From Karstenula rhodostoma CBS 690.94 (lineage: Eukaryota; Ascomycota; Dothideomycetes; Pleosporales; Didymosphaeriaceae): a stretch of DNA of 64,000 nt. Shown here piece after piece: positions 34,346 through 45,262 of this stretch. How positions within the stretch are numbered: the first letter of the stretch is position 1; the number at the start of each line of letters is the position of its first letter. The position numbers and the translations under genes were made by a program. Under the pieces are notes generated by a model. It searched no databases. It saw only the letters and a list, made by a program, of their open reading frames with translations, and was not told the origin of the DNA. The stretch spans positions 275,375 to 339,374 of the forward strand of contig MU001505.1 of assembly GCA_010093485.1 (NCBI GenBank). The letters run 5' to 3'.

Positions 34346-35522
34346 ATGCTGTGGAGGCTGCCCGCCCCCGTCCGCTCCTTTCTGGCCCCAGCCCATCGCC
34401 GATTCACCTCGACCGCGGCGGCGCCCGTCCCTCCGCTGAGGATCCTGTTCTGCGGCTCCGACGACTTCAGCATCGCCTCGCTGCGCGCATTGTCCCAGGC
34501 CCAGCGCGACGTGCCCAAGCTCATAGAATCAATCCATGTGGTTCACCGCCCGGCCAAACCAACGGGACGCGGCCTGAAATCTCTACGCGACGGTAGCCGC
34601 GCCACCAGCCCACCAAGCGATAGCCATTGACCTAGCTGCAGTGCCAATCAAGCCAGCAGCAGCGGAAGAGCGATGTGTCACGCACACCATTGACACCTTC
34701 ACCGGCTGGACTCCGCCTTCCCGCGTCGACCTCATCATCGCCGTGTCCTTTGGCCTCTTCGTCCCACCGCGCATCTTGAACCTCGCCAAATACGGAGGCC
34801 TCAATGTCCACCCTTCGCTCCTCCCAGACCTCAAGGGCCCCGCGCCCATCCAGCATGCCTTGCTGAAATGCAGGCAACACACGGGCGTTTCTGTCCAGAC
34901 GCTACACCCCGCACAATTCGATGGAGGAACTATCCTCGCCCAGACCCCTTCACCGGGCATACCCATCCCAGACTGGGCGAATGCGGAAGACCTCACCAAG
35001 CAACTGGCTCACGAGGGAGCAAACATGCTAGTCGACGTGCTGATATCGCGAGCCTTTGTGCCTCCCCTGAAAAACGTCGGATGGTACAAGGACTCCGGCG
35101 GCCCAGTAGCCCACGCCGGCAAGATCCTGAAAGGGGACCAGCAGGTGGACTTTTCCAAGTCCACACTGGACGACGTCTTCGCTATCAAACGCGCAATTGG
35201 CGAGCCTTGGTGCTGGCTTCCAAACGGCGACCGGCTCATCTTGAACGAGTTTAGTGAGGCAGAGGTGGCGGTAGGGAAACAAGAACAAGAACAGGAACAG
35301 GAACAGGAACAGGAACAGGAACAGGAACATGGCTTGCGGCGGATGTGGCTTGGCCCGTCGCGTGGGTCCAAGCACGATGTGCCCCTGGCACGAATGGCGT
35401 GCGGTCGCACCTTGCACATCGACAAGAGTACCATCGGGGGCAGGCCTGTTGGTGGAGGAAACCAGCGCTTGGTTCGCATGCTGCGGGAGCGACAGGGCGG
35501 TTCCGTGGCGATAGACGACTAG
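34346..35522 (+). CDS. FMT1: Mitochondrial methionyl-tRNA formyltransferase
   Basis: Two exons (34346-34592 and 34642-35522) encode 375 residues; the 49-bp intron ends in GCTGCAG. The N-terminus (MLWRLPAPVRSFLAPAHRRF) is a mitochondrial presequence. LRILFCGSDDFSIASL starts the Rossmann fold. HRPAKPTGRGLKS, PSRVDLIIAVSFGLFVP, GLNVHPSLLPDLKGPAPIQ (catalytic Asn and His) and FDGGTILAQTP (catalytic Asp) follow. The enzyme formylates initiator Met-tRNA in mitochondria using 10-formyl-tetrahydrofolate. Oddity: in the C-terminal domain a run of Glu-Gln dipeptides, encoded by an in-frame hexanucleotide repeat, sits between EVAVGK and HGLRRMWLG. It lies where bacterial enzymes have a surface loop, so it is probably tolerated. 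Confidence 0.92.
35283..35330 (+). repeat. In-frame GAACAG hexanucleotide repeat inside FMT1
   Basis: About eight units of GAACAG, the first ones slightly changed (GAACAA). Each unit adds one Glu-Gln pair, so length changes keep the frame. Confidence 0.85.
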
Positions 35523-36227
35523 ATACAGATAGCAAAATTGCAAGACTACACGTGCGGTTGGCGCAGGCGGTTGGCGAAAAGCCTCCATGAATGCTGGCGA
35601 GGCTGTAGTTCTGTTGCATCGCTTTGTCAGTGAGACATGTAAACAAAACCACGGAGCGGAGTGATTCGGTGGATTAGACCCAGAGCTGAGGTTTACATCT
35701 GCCCCGTTGGCTCGATTGGACGATGGTGAGAGGAATACGCTCAGGCGGTAGACCGGACGCTAGAGACGGGCTGCCTGCATGGAAAATTCTCGTCATGCAC
35801 GCATACCTACCCCACGGTTAGAAGACTCTTGCAGGCTGAGCCTCACATGGGGAAACAGACGTATTTTTTCCAAGCCTCTGCTTCACGAGGCGTTTCTCAG
35901 ACTCGATAACCCAAGAGGCAAATTAAGGTATAAACATGCTCATTGAAGGCGTTAGATATATATACGGTACCCATCCATAAAGACAGAGTTGCCCCCCAGA
36001 CACATACGGTAGTCGTTAAAGCTCCCCCTGCCTGAAAGAGCGAGTGTGTTTTCCCCCACGCCCATGAAAATGCCCTAGTAAAGCCAACAGACATCGCTAG
36101 CAATGTCGTAGAAGTAAAACAAACCTCCCACCACCCAAAAAAGTAAAGAAAAGAAAAGAAAGTGGTATCACTGGGTATATGCAACGTCATCCAAGCTCTC
36201 GTCCTCATCCCCGCCACAACCGCCCAC
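35523..36227. other. Spacer between FMT1 end and a convergent gene
   Basis: 705 bp of 3' regions. An A-rich tract (AAAGAAAAGAAAAGAAAG) lies near 36143-36163. No gene recognised. Confidence 0.4.
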
Positions 36228-37328
36228 TCAGATCTTGTCGAAATCCGCCTCGAACCTCCGCTGGCTGGGATGATGCGCGAGGTTCGGCTTCACCAGGTGC
36301 GCAAACTGGGGGTTTACATTCAGCGGGGCGGAGATCTCGGGGACGTGCGGGACGTCGCTGTCGCGGTTTGTGCGCTTGAGCCAGAAGCTGCGTTTAGTCT
36401 GGCCGCTGGTGGAGCGGGAGTAGAGGCTGCTTGAGCGGCGGCGGTGGGCCTGGAAGGGCGGGAGCTTGGACGGCGACCCGCTGTGGTACGAGGGGAGGAC
36501 GGACTGGCGCGCGGTGCGGAAGGCGCGCAGCGGGTTGAAGTCGAATTGGCTGAAGCGGTTTTGCTCGGGGGAGGCGGGCTGGGGCGAGCCCATGTCGACG
36601 GGGGGCGTGCCGATGCGCATGGGGGGCGTGCCCGTGCGGGAGGTCGTGCCCGTGTGGTGCGTGGAGATGGTGAAGGCTTTGAGCTTGGACTCGGTTTCCC
36701 AGTCCATGGGGGGCTCTTCCGTCAGCGTGATGGCGCCTTTGGAGCGCACGCGCCGCGCAGTTATGTGTCGGGCTTTGTCGCGGAAGACGAAGCTCGCGAC
36801 GACGTTGAAGAACCCTATGACGATGGCGAGGATGCCCGAGGCGAGGAGGAGGCGCCAGAAGGGGAGGCCGAGGGATTTTTGTGAGGTGGCTTCCTTGTTC
36901 ATGTTGCCGAGCATGTTGAGGCCGAGGACCGTCATGGAGCAGCCCAGTGCGACGAAGCCGTGGCTCGGGCTGAGCAGAGGCCAGTTGCGGGCGAAGTAGC
37001 CGCGGAAGAGAGAGCATTCGGACACGACGAGGAACACTGTCATTTGTTAGATGTTTCGTGGGGTGTTTCGATAGGCAGTGGGGACTTACTGCCGGCGAGC
37101 GCAGTCACGACGTGACTAGTAGCGTCGAAGAAGAAGAACTGGAGAGGGTCAGTCCGAATTTGAGGAGTAATGGTGCAGAGAGCGTACCTTGGAGACAATG
37201 AAGGTCTTCACAAGCATGACGATGCTGCTCGCGACCACGGACGAGAGAGTAATGATATTGATCACCCGCAGGATGTTGAGGATGATGTAGCCTGGACCGG
37301 CCAGATGTTCTGCTGAAAGGAGCGCCAT
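36228..37328 (-). CDS. Conserved fungal four-TM protein (possibly DUF7598)
   Basis: Three exons (37328-37188, 37138-37090, 37036-36228) encode 332 residues; introns are 49 and 53 bp. Four hydrophobic segments fill the N-terminal half: INIITLSSVVASSIVMLVKTF, FFFFDATSHVVTALAGMFLVV, HGFVALGCSMTVLGLNMLG and FWRLLLASGILAIVIGFFNVV. The short second exon lies inside segment two. The motif SECSLFRGYFARNWPLLS and NMNKEATSQKSLGLPFW look highly conserved, suggesting a real family; I associate it from memory with DUF7598 but am not certain. The cytosolic C-terminal half is Ser/Pro/Arg-rich and probably disordered (TGTTSRTGTPPMRIGTPP). Function unknown. Confidence 0.78.
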
Positions 37329-39997
37329 TGCTTGGATAGAATGTTTCGAGACTGCTGGAGAGATTGAATGATAAAAAGCTGAGCTGGCCGGCAGTTAAGA
37401 GCGCGTCAAGCGGAGGTATCGAAAGTTACGATTTAGAAAGTAGAGGTTAAGCGATGAGAGAGAGTAGACGAAGAAGTCGGGTATGAGAAAAGAGATCTCA
37501 CGCCGCGAGGTACTCGCACAGCAAGAGTCTCAATAGCAGACAATAGGAAGGACAGTGAAGAATAGAAAGAAAGTGGGAGCTCTCGAGGTGAAGGGTAGAT
37601 GAGCCAAGCCCCCAGGGTACCATGGTCGCGAACCTCACAATAGCCTAAGGAAGGCGCCGCGACCCGTTGCGCTGGCGTCCTTTACCTCGTCGAGATCGAG
37701 TGGTCAAAACTGCTCCACATGGATTCACCACAGACTGTACTACCCCATGAAGCGAAACGCGCCTCTCCAAGCAGCTTAGCGACGTCCCGACCGAACCGAA
37801 TCCTCATGGAATAGATGACTGGATCTGCTCTCTCGCAGTGTAGAGCCTGCAGCCAATGTCCAGCATCCTCGTGGTTGGGCTTCGAGACTCGCGAGGCGAG
37901 TGTGGGAGTCGCGCGGTTGCCACGTAGTGATTGGCTCTGCGCGTTTGAGACGACAGCGGGACGATGTTTCAAGTTCTAAAACGGGCCACGAGCCCTGGCT
38001 CCGCAGCCGGGCGGTTAGATTCGCGCGGCCCTTTTATCGTTGGATCTCAATTTATCATTATATTCGTGCGACGGCGGGGCAGAGGTGAGGTACTTCGGGG
38101 TGTGGTGGAGTGAACAGCGTGGGAGCACAGAGCGCGTGGTGGTCGACAAGACGGCGCTAAGCGGTACTTGGCCACGTCCAATCAAACGTTGCTTTTGTCA
38201 CAACACCCTTCATCACGACTAGTATTACCCACATCTTCGTATTTTCGTTTCAAACACCAGGACGTGTTGCTGCTGAGCACCAATTCCGACCTGTTTTGTT
38301 TTTGTTTCGTGACTCCGCATCCCTTTGCGCTTCCGCTGTGTCCACTCCCGCATCTATACATATCTGTTTTCAAGCTTTTGTCATTTCCATGATCATGTTT
38401 GACGAGCTGAATCGCAAAATCCAGTTGTGTTGTAGAGAAATGAACAGCCGTGCTAATCAAACATCTTCGCGTTCCCGGTAGACGATCGGAGATTTGTCGC
38501 GGGACGATTTTGTTATTGACGTAAGTTGAACCAGAATGGCGGCTCACTGGATTTTGCAAGCGCCTTATTTGTGGAAGGATATTAGGGTTACCTCGAAGTA
38601 TGCTGCATGACTACATGGCGGCAGAGTGCTACTAGGAACCAACAGTTATGGTCAGGAAAGAGCATGTTTTCTACTACGGTAGACTTTTGCGTCTTCACTG
38701 CTAGCTTTCCTGTTTCTCCTGGCCTAACGTTTCACCGACTTCATCTTCTTGAATCTTTTCCTGCCGACGCTCATTTGAGCTCTAATTTCCTGGGTCCTTG
38801 GACTCAGGTTGAGTCATGCTGGAAAAACATGTGCTCCTGTACAATGAACCTATGTAAGTCACGAAGTGCTTACTGGAAATCTGAGCCTCCCTGCAACTGG
38901 ATGAGTTGGGCAAGTAAAGGAGGCTTCAGCTACAAGCTTCATAAGACCTTTCACGATCATTGTTATAACCTATTTAATCTCGATTGATGTCTCGGCTGTA
39001 ACAATCGCTGGAAGGCATGTGCCACCAATGTTTTTTTAAGTGGTGACACGCAGCACAATTGTATCAATATTGGGTTGCTCATGATCTGTAAAGTGTGTTA
39101 TAGGGTAGAAGCAAATATCCACTCATAAATTTGTGGGCGCTCAAAGTGTTTCTGTCGAGTGTGGAATCTCCTTTCCTCTTGTTGGGTCGTTTTGGCGCCG
39201 TTGATACCAGGCTCAACATGTAAGGCCTCCTGCTACAGTATGCCTCGGCTTGATCTGTTACCAGATAAGCGGTGGCAACACGAACAAAAGATCTTTCAAG
39301 AAGAAGGTTAGCGACGCCATCGGGAGATGAAGATTGGGAAGAAAGTACAATAACCATGACCAGGCGCAGTTATCACCTACCCCAAGCCCCCGCACTCGCG
39401 GGGGCTTCCTCCAACTCCTCCAGGCTCGGTAGCCTCGCCCGACCCCGCACCCCACACCAAACGCTTTTTACCTGGCTAGGCATCCCGTAGCGGATTGTTT
39501 GCGGCTAACCCTCATCAAAAAGCCGGAAAGCATCCTCATATGCACAAGTCGACTCAATAGCAGGGCTTGGTATCTGGTGCCTTTCAACCGCTGAAAATCA
39601 TTTCCGCAAGCGGTTCGCAAGCGATATCGGATGACGCCTCAACACCAATCGCTGCAGAAGCCGATGTGAACCTCTGGGGTAGGGAGATATGGGGAAGTGG
39701 GCTTTCTGGGGTACACAAGCAACAAGCAGGGCAAGAGAAGAATGTCGGCGCCATCGGACTCGCCTCTTTGTCTTTGCGCGTTTCATTGGCACAACAAAAT
39801 GAGGAATAAGGTATCCGAAGTAGTAGATTTGCGCTGCATATAAGAGGTCGGCAAGGCGACAGCGTGCAGGGTCGATCCGTGGTACGGCAGCGGCTGCAGG
39901 TCAACGGCTGCACATGATTGCGGGCTTTCAACAATCCCACATTCCCTCTTAACGACACCAGACTTACAGACCGTACTTGCACCTGAGAACATCAATT
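37329..39997. other. Long noncoding stretch
   Basis: About 2.7 kb with no supported gene between divergent genes. Base composition falls to near 45-50% GC around 38200-39400, lower than the neighbours. Several small frames exist but have no motif, start context or joinable exons. No repeats with clear ends were found. Confidence 0.4.
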
Positions 39998-41915
39998 ATG
40001 GCGCGCAAATACCTTGGCGGGTCCGGAGAGAGACTTACAATTTGGATCAGCGTTGCAGCCAGCACTGTCCTCATGTAAGAATTGCACGAACAATACCAAG
40101 AGCTTTTTTGATGACCTTGCAGCTTCTACGGGTACGATCAGGGAGTGTTTGGCAATGTGATCATCAACGAGCACTTTCTGACCACCTTTGGGCATCCTTC
40201 CGCGAACATGCAGGTGAGATCGCATGGTTCGCCAGTGAAAAGCGGATTTTGACATTCTGGTAATAGGGCGTGATGACGTCTATCTACAACATCGGTTGTT
40301 TTCTGGGAGCCATGTCTACAATTTGGACCGGAGATATCTTGGGACGTCCGCGACAGATCATCTTAGGATCAACCGTAATAGGCGTCGGCGCAATTATTCA
40401 AACAGCAAGTTACGGCGTCCCTCAAATGATGGTCGGAAGAATCGTAGCGGGGCTGGGCACTGGCATGAATACTGCAACTGCGGGAGTATGGCAAGCCGAG
40501 ACGAGCAAAATGAGCAGCAGAGGCAAACTAGTCATCATACAGATGGGTACGTTCACTCTCGATCCTCTACATATCTGCTAAACGGCCGTAGCAAACTGCA
40601 TCACTGGCTTCTCGATCAGTAATTGGCTGACCTTGGCCTTCTCTTTCGCACCGGGCGACGTCGCCTGGCGCTTCCCACTGGCCTTCCAGCTCTTTTTCAC
40701 CTTCTGCATTTACGGACTGTGCCCTTTTCTCCCTGACTCGCCTCGTCTGCTGATTCGAAAAGGAAAGCACGAAGACGCACTCGAAGTTCTGGCGGCCCTC
40801 GAGGGACACGGCGCAACTCCTGAATCAGGATCAGTGCGCACGCAGTACAATATCATCAAAGATATCCTTGACCGTGAGCACATGAACACGTACACTTGGT
40901 GGCAATTGCTGTCCGGCAAGGGCCCGAGTGGTGTTTTGAGACGTATGATTCTTGGTGCTTGGATGCAGGCCATGAACCAGATTTCGGGTACTGTGTTCTG
41001 ATAACATGTATATAGACTCATCGCTAACTCAATCTCAGGAATCAATGTGACCAGCTACTATATGTCCTACATCTTCATCAACGCGCTGGGTATATCTGAG
41101 TTGCTCAGTCGCATCCTAGCTGCTGCAGGATCCGTAGACTATCTAGTATTTGCCTGTCTGGCTTATTTCGTGATTGAAAGATACGGGCGACGCAAGGTAA
41201 ACTCTCGATGCGCATATTGAACTCACAAAAGCTGATTGTGTATAGGTCATGATGGTCTCTGCAGCCGCATGCTCAACTTGCTGGATCGTCATCGCGATCG
41301 CTCTGGGTATCTCGGCCAATGGTGGGAACCAATACAAGTTGGGCATAGTCGCTGTATCATTCTTCTTCATTTTCTTCGCCAGCTTCGGCATGGGAGTACT
41401 CGGCGTGCCGTGGCTTTATCCCACAGAGTAAATCGCCAAACACAAATCACGAGCCACAGTTGCTGACGCATGCAGAATCAATGCCCTCGAGATGCGAACA
41501 AAAGGCGCCTCATTGGCTATGAGCACAAACTGGATCATGAACTATGCAGTCGTGCAAGTCACGCTGCCTGGTATCCAGAACATCGGCTGGAAGTTCTGGA
41601 TCATCTGGGCCGTGATATGTTTCTCGTTCATTCCTATCACGTACTTATTTTACCCAGAGACTGCAAACCGGTACGCCAAATACAAATGAACAGTTTCCTG
41701 ACGGACACTGATGTGTTTTTAGTACCCTCGAGGATATCGATCGCTTCTTCGAAACCAGCCCAGGACTGTTCGTCCATCGCAACAAACTCGCCATACAACT
41801 GCATCGACCTGTCGAGTTCGTCGAAGCTGACGAGCGGATTGCTACTGCACAGGCTGAGGAAGATAACAATATTGGTGGAAAGAACAATTTTGTGGAAACG
41901 AAAGAGGCAGTTTAG
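39998..41915 (+). CDS. MFS sugar transporter
   Basis: Eight exons (39998-40074, 40123-40213, 40267-40546, 40592-40987, 41039-41196, 41246-41427, 41476-41670, 41723-41915) give 523 residues. All seven introns are 44-53 bp. Sugar-porter signatures appear in order: FYGYDQGVFG in TM1, GDILGRPRQII between TM2 and TM3, GRIVAGLGTGMNTAT, LPDSPRLLIRKGK, QISGINVTSYY, IERYGRRK, and PETANRTLEDID after TM12 (PETxxR type). It belongs to the hexose/pentose permease group; the substrate cannot be read from sequence. Its stop lies 56 bp from that of the SDR gene, and the two may share a catabolic role. The high intron number contrasts with the intron-poor neighbours. Confidence 0.92.
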
Positions 41916-41971
41916 ACGTATGCGGCAAAGAAGCGAACGATCCGATTGCCGGGTGGAAAACCCAACACGAC

Positions 41972-43110
41972 TCACGGCTCGTTCTCATAACCATCCAAGA
42001 AATTAACCGTCAGCACATTGCGCTTCTCCTTAAGCAGAGCCTCTCTCCCCATCTCCAATAACCGCGTGACATCCTGTCGGCAGTCTGCAGACTCATCAGG
42101 ACAATTTCGACCAACAGTTGGGCGGAATACTCACCAATGTACAGCCCCCTCAAGTCCTTCCCTTCCCCCGTTGCAAGCCACGCGCACGTCTGCCCGCACA
42201 ACACCGGCGGATCTTTAAACAAGCTCTTGAAGAACTCTTCGTCTTTCGAATTGCCATACTTCTCTTGGACATCTTTCGGCGCACCAGCTGCCGCCTCATC
42301 AGCATCGGGTGTATCTACATTCGTATCGAGACTTACAAGCGCCCATGCTTGTTAGCACACCCCCGGGATGCAGCGCGTACAAGTGGATCGCCGGATCTAG
42401 TCCATCCAACGCCATCTCCCGTTGCAGCGTATGCGTCGCACGCGTCAATGCTGCCTTCGATGTGACGTAGCCCAGAGTCATGGGCACGTCGACGGTGGCA
42501 CTGCGAGAGGCGATGTTGATGATGCAGCCGTGGCCGCGGTCGCGCATGCGTGGGAGGAGGGTATGCATGGTGAGGAGAGGCTAAGTGCGGGTTATGGACC
42601 TGTTCATAGCGAGGGCAGACAGGTACGTACGCCCTTGAAGTTGACTTCGATCTGCCGCCAGAACGAATCAAAGTCCGACATGATTAGAGGTCGCTGTATA
42701 AGGATACCTGCGTTGTTAACCAGTATGCTGCTCTCTTATAAGTGTTTATCCAGATGTTGCGGTTTGAGATAGACTTACTCGATCGGTCCCAAGTCGTTCT
42801 CGATCCCATCAAACGTCGTCACTACCGCATCTTGGTTCGATACATCACATGCATAGGCTTTCACTTTCGCGCCATGGCTCTCACAGGCCTGTTGCGTCGC
42901 TTTCTGTTTGTCGACCGATAAATCTAATATGGCAACGGTAGCACCCGACTTCGCGAGCGATTCCGCAATCGCAGCGCCTATGCCTTGTGCTGCACCCGTT
43001 ACCACTGCAACTTTCCCAGCGTTCTTGTCTTTGAGTGCTTCTGCGGTGATCGGGCCGTAAGGAGCATGTTGTAGCGGGATAGTCGAGGTGCCGAATTCAT
43101 TAGGATCCAT
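41972..43110 (-). CDS. Short-chain dehydrogenase/reductase (classical SDR)
   Basis: Five exons (43110-42779, 42727-42631, 42580-42337, 42287-42135, 42084-41972) encode 312 residues; introns are about 50 bp each. The cofactor site is VVTGAAQGIGAAIAES (TGxxxGxG), followed by LVNNAGIL, the catalytic Ser in NIASRSATVDV and the YxxxK pair in GYVTSKAAL. The C-terminal part has LHPGGVLTSMGASGAPKDVQ, CGQTCAWLATGEGKDLRGLY and the final CRQDVTRLLEMG. It should be an NAD(P)-dependent alcohol or sugar dehydrogenase; substrate unknown. Intron 3 was placed at 42288-42336 because its CTGATG branch site and 49-bp length are normal, whereas a nearer acceptor would leave a 22-bp intron. Confidence 0.9.
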
Positions 43111-43319
43111 GATATGATGTTTTTGAAGTATGTTTGAATTGCAGGATCATGTCTACTGTCGTCTATGTATATAGTCTAGTCTATGCTAGTCTCGAATGTC
43201 TTTCAGGGAGCGTGTGCGGGGTCTGGAGTGACAAGGATAATGCCCCACATGAATGGTGTGGGGAACCGTCGTTGGAGTCAAGCCGAGTCAGAAAATGTTT
43301 GTGAGTATCGATGGCCAGC

Positions 43320-44276
43320 CTAGAACATATTGCCGAGCCAAGGGAGTGAGGTGTATTTTCCTTTGGAGGAGTTCGAGGGAACCACCGTTCTGCGAGAGCG
43401 GCGATTGCGAACTTCCCTGCGAGGAGCCTTCACCACACCGTCGGAATCGAAACCCTCTGAGTCAGAGTCATCCTCTTCTTCGTCCTCATCTTGGCCATCG
43501 CCATTCTCGTCCTCGTCCCTGTCTTCGTTATCGCCTTCGCCAGCGTCCTCTCCGTCCCCGTCTTCGCTCTCATCCTCACCTTCCGTAGCATCCTCCGTAT
43601 CGGTAAACAGATTGAGGACCTCAGCTAGACCCATTTCCATCTGAGTTTCCTCCTCCAGCGCAACCAAGCCCTCCATGTTCTCCAGGAAAGTCGGCTCTCC
43701 GTTTACTTCAGAGCACAAACCTCCCAACTGAGATTGTCCCATGGATTCTGCAATGTTATACATCGCATCTCCCAACGTGGCTTCCTTTTGAAAATGCTGC
43801 CGAACCGCCTGCTCAACCCCCTCATTCACACACCCGCAGATGATCTTCCCAATCTGGAGCAGCGTCCTCAGGCCAGCCAGTTTCGTTTCGTAAGATGAAT
43901 GACGCGTAGCCTTCCTGCCGATTGTTTCGATCGTCTTCTCGATGAATGCGGGGACTTCGGCCGCGGCTTCGTGTTTTGGGCGCTGCGGCCAAAGATCGTC
44001 TTTGTGAAGCTTATACAAGACGGCTTTGATGTGATGATCGAAGTTGATGCCGTGTTCCTGCTGACGTGCCTGCAGAGTACCATAGGCCTTGTGCAGATCC
44101 ATGGCAACAGTATCGTCGGCGTCGGCCCAGCGTTCGATGATCTTGTATATGGTCCCGTCGTCTGCGGTCTGCAGTTCCTTGACGCACTTCCTCACGTCAA
44201 GCATGTCCTGTCGGCGTCTGGCGTAGTAGGACGATCTGTCATTGGCGTCTCTTCCGCGCTTGCGGGATGGTTCCAT
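43320..44276 (-). CDS. Acidic single-exon orphan protein
   Basis: One uninterrupted frame of 318 residues from the ATG at 44276. The first 25 residues are basic (MEPSRKRGRDANDRSSYYARRR), a possible nuclear signal. Residues 25-225 look helical (RKCVKELQTADDGTIYKIIE, EVPAFIEKTIETIGRKATRH). Residues 228-285 are almost only Asp, Glu, Gly, Asn and Ser, then a basic tail (PRREVRNRRSRRTVV). I recognise no domain. The layout, basic ends with an acidic centre, is common in chromatin or nucleolar proteins, but this is inference. The promoter with the SDR gene (209 bp, same strand) is separate. Confidence 0.68.
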   Translation of the reverse strand: MEPSRKRGRDANDRSSYYARRRQDMLDVRKCVKELQTADDGTIYKIIERWADADDTVAMDLHKAYGTLQARQQEHGINFDHHIKAVLYKLHKDDLWPQRPKHEAAAEVPAFIEKTIETIGRKATRHSSYETKLAGLRTLLQIGKIICGCVNEGVEQAVRQHFQKEATLGDAMYNIAESMGQSQLGGLCSEVNGEPTFLENMEGLVALEEETQMEMGLAEVLNLFTDTEDATEGEDESEDGDGEDAGEGDNEDRDEDENGDGQDEDEEEDDSDSEGFDSDGVVKAPRREVRNRRSRRTVVPSNSSKGKYTSLPWLGNMF

Positions 44277-45262
44277 GATTGGCGATGAGATGACGCGGGA
44301 TGAGAAGAGCCAGGAGGCAATGCTTGTGGCTGGTATGAGTATCGATAGGCGTGAGTGTAAAGACGAAAAAGGATGATAGGCGTCTTCAAGAGGAAACGTT
44401 CGCGTCTTATAGGTACGTGAGTAAAGCGTACATGGGCGGGGGAAGATCGGAAATCTCTAGTAGTGCCAGTGAACGCGCTAGCACGTGCTGTACAAACGCG
44501 ACGCGACGCGTTGCCTTGAGTCATACAGCATATGTGAGTTGTCATTTGCGAATTGAAGTAACCATTTGATCGAGCCTGATAGGTGGAATTCGCGCACTTG
44601 CTTGTTTGTCCGCTCATCTCCGTAACCTGCGCGACGAGGAATCAGTGCTTCACAACATGCGTAGGACTTGACGATACAGCTCATTTCTTGAAATCCACAC
44701 ACCGCCCGAAATGTTTTCTCCTTCGTCGACTAAGAACATCTTCGTCACTTGCTGACGATGGTCAAGCTTCCCCAATCTACCCACAAGGAGTCGTTTCCGT
44801 CGCGCTCTGCGCACATGAGTGCCTTCTCTTGTTCTGATAGCGGGTCTGTCTATGACAACGTACATGCCACTACATGGCGTTGTACAACAGATGGTCACCC
44901 ATGTCGCGACCCCAGCGACGGAACAGCGCCTGAACTCTCTCCCCCAAATGGTCTACCTTCGAGCGAGGGTGCCCGAACACAGAAAAAAGTTCCTTATCTT
45001 GCGCAACGTTTCCAGTGCCGAGATTGAATTGTTCCGCACACATCCAACGGCCTGACCCTAAAGACAGAGCTGACATCGCAACATCACACCTGCCATAGTC
45101 TTGATCCGATGACGATAACGCACCAGGGATAAACTAGCGCAACTGGAAGAGGAAAAGCTAACAGTGCGATACGTTCTCAGATTCTCCATCGCTACGAGTA
45201 GTGTGCCCTCACCCCGCAATTGGTTCTCCCCAACTTTCCTTAACGTCCAACACGACTCGTTC
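44277..45262. other. Spacer, no supported gene
   Basis: 986 bp between two minus-strand genes. Small frames on both strands have no motif. Nothing recognised. Confidence 0.4.

Noticed and set aside
42288..42358. A 22-bp intron in the SDR gene (donor GTAAGT, nearest acceptor TGTAG)
   Set aside because: Too short for a spliceosomal intron. The next acceptor gives 49 bp with a proper branch site and keeps the protein aligned with the family.
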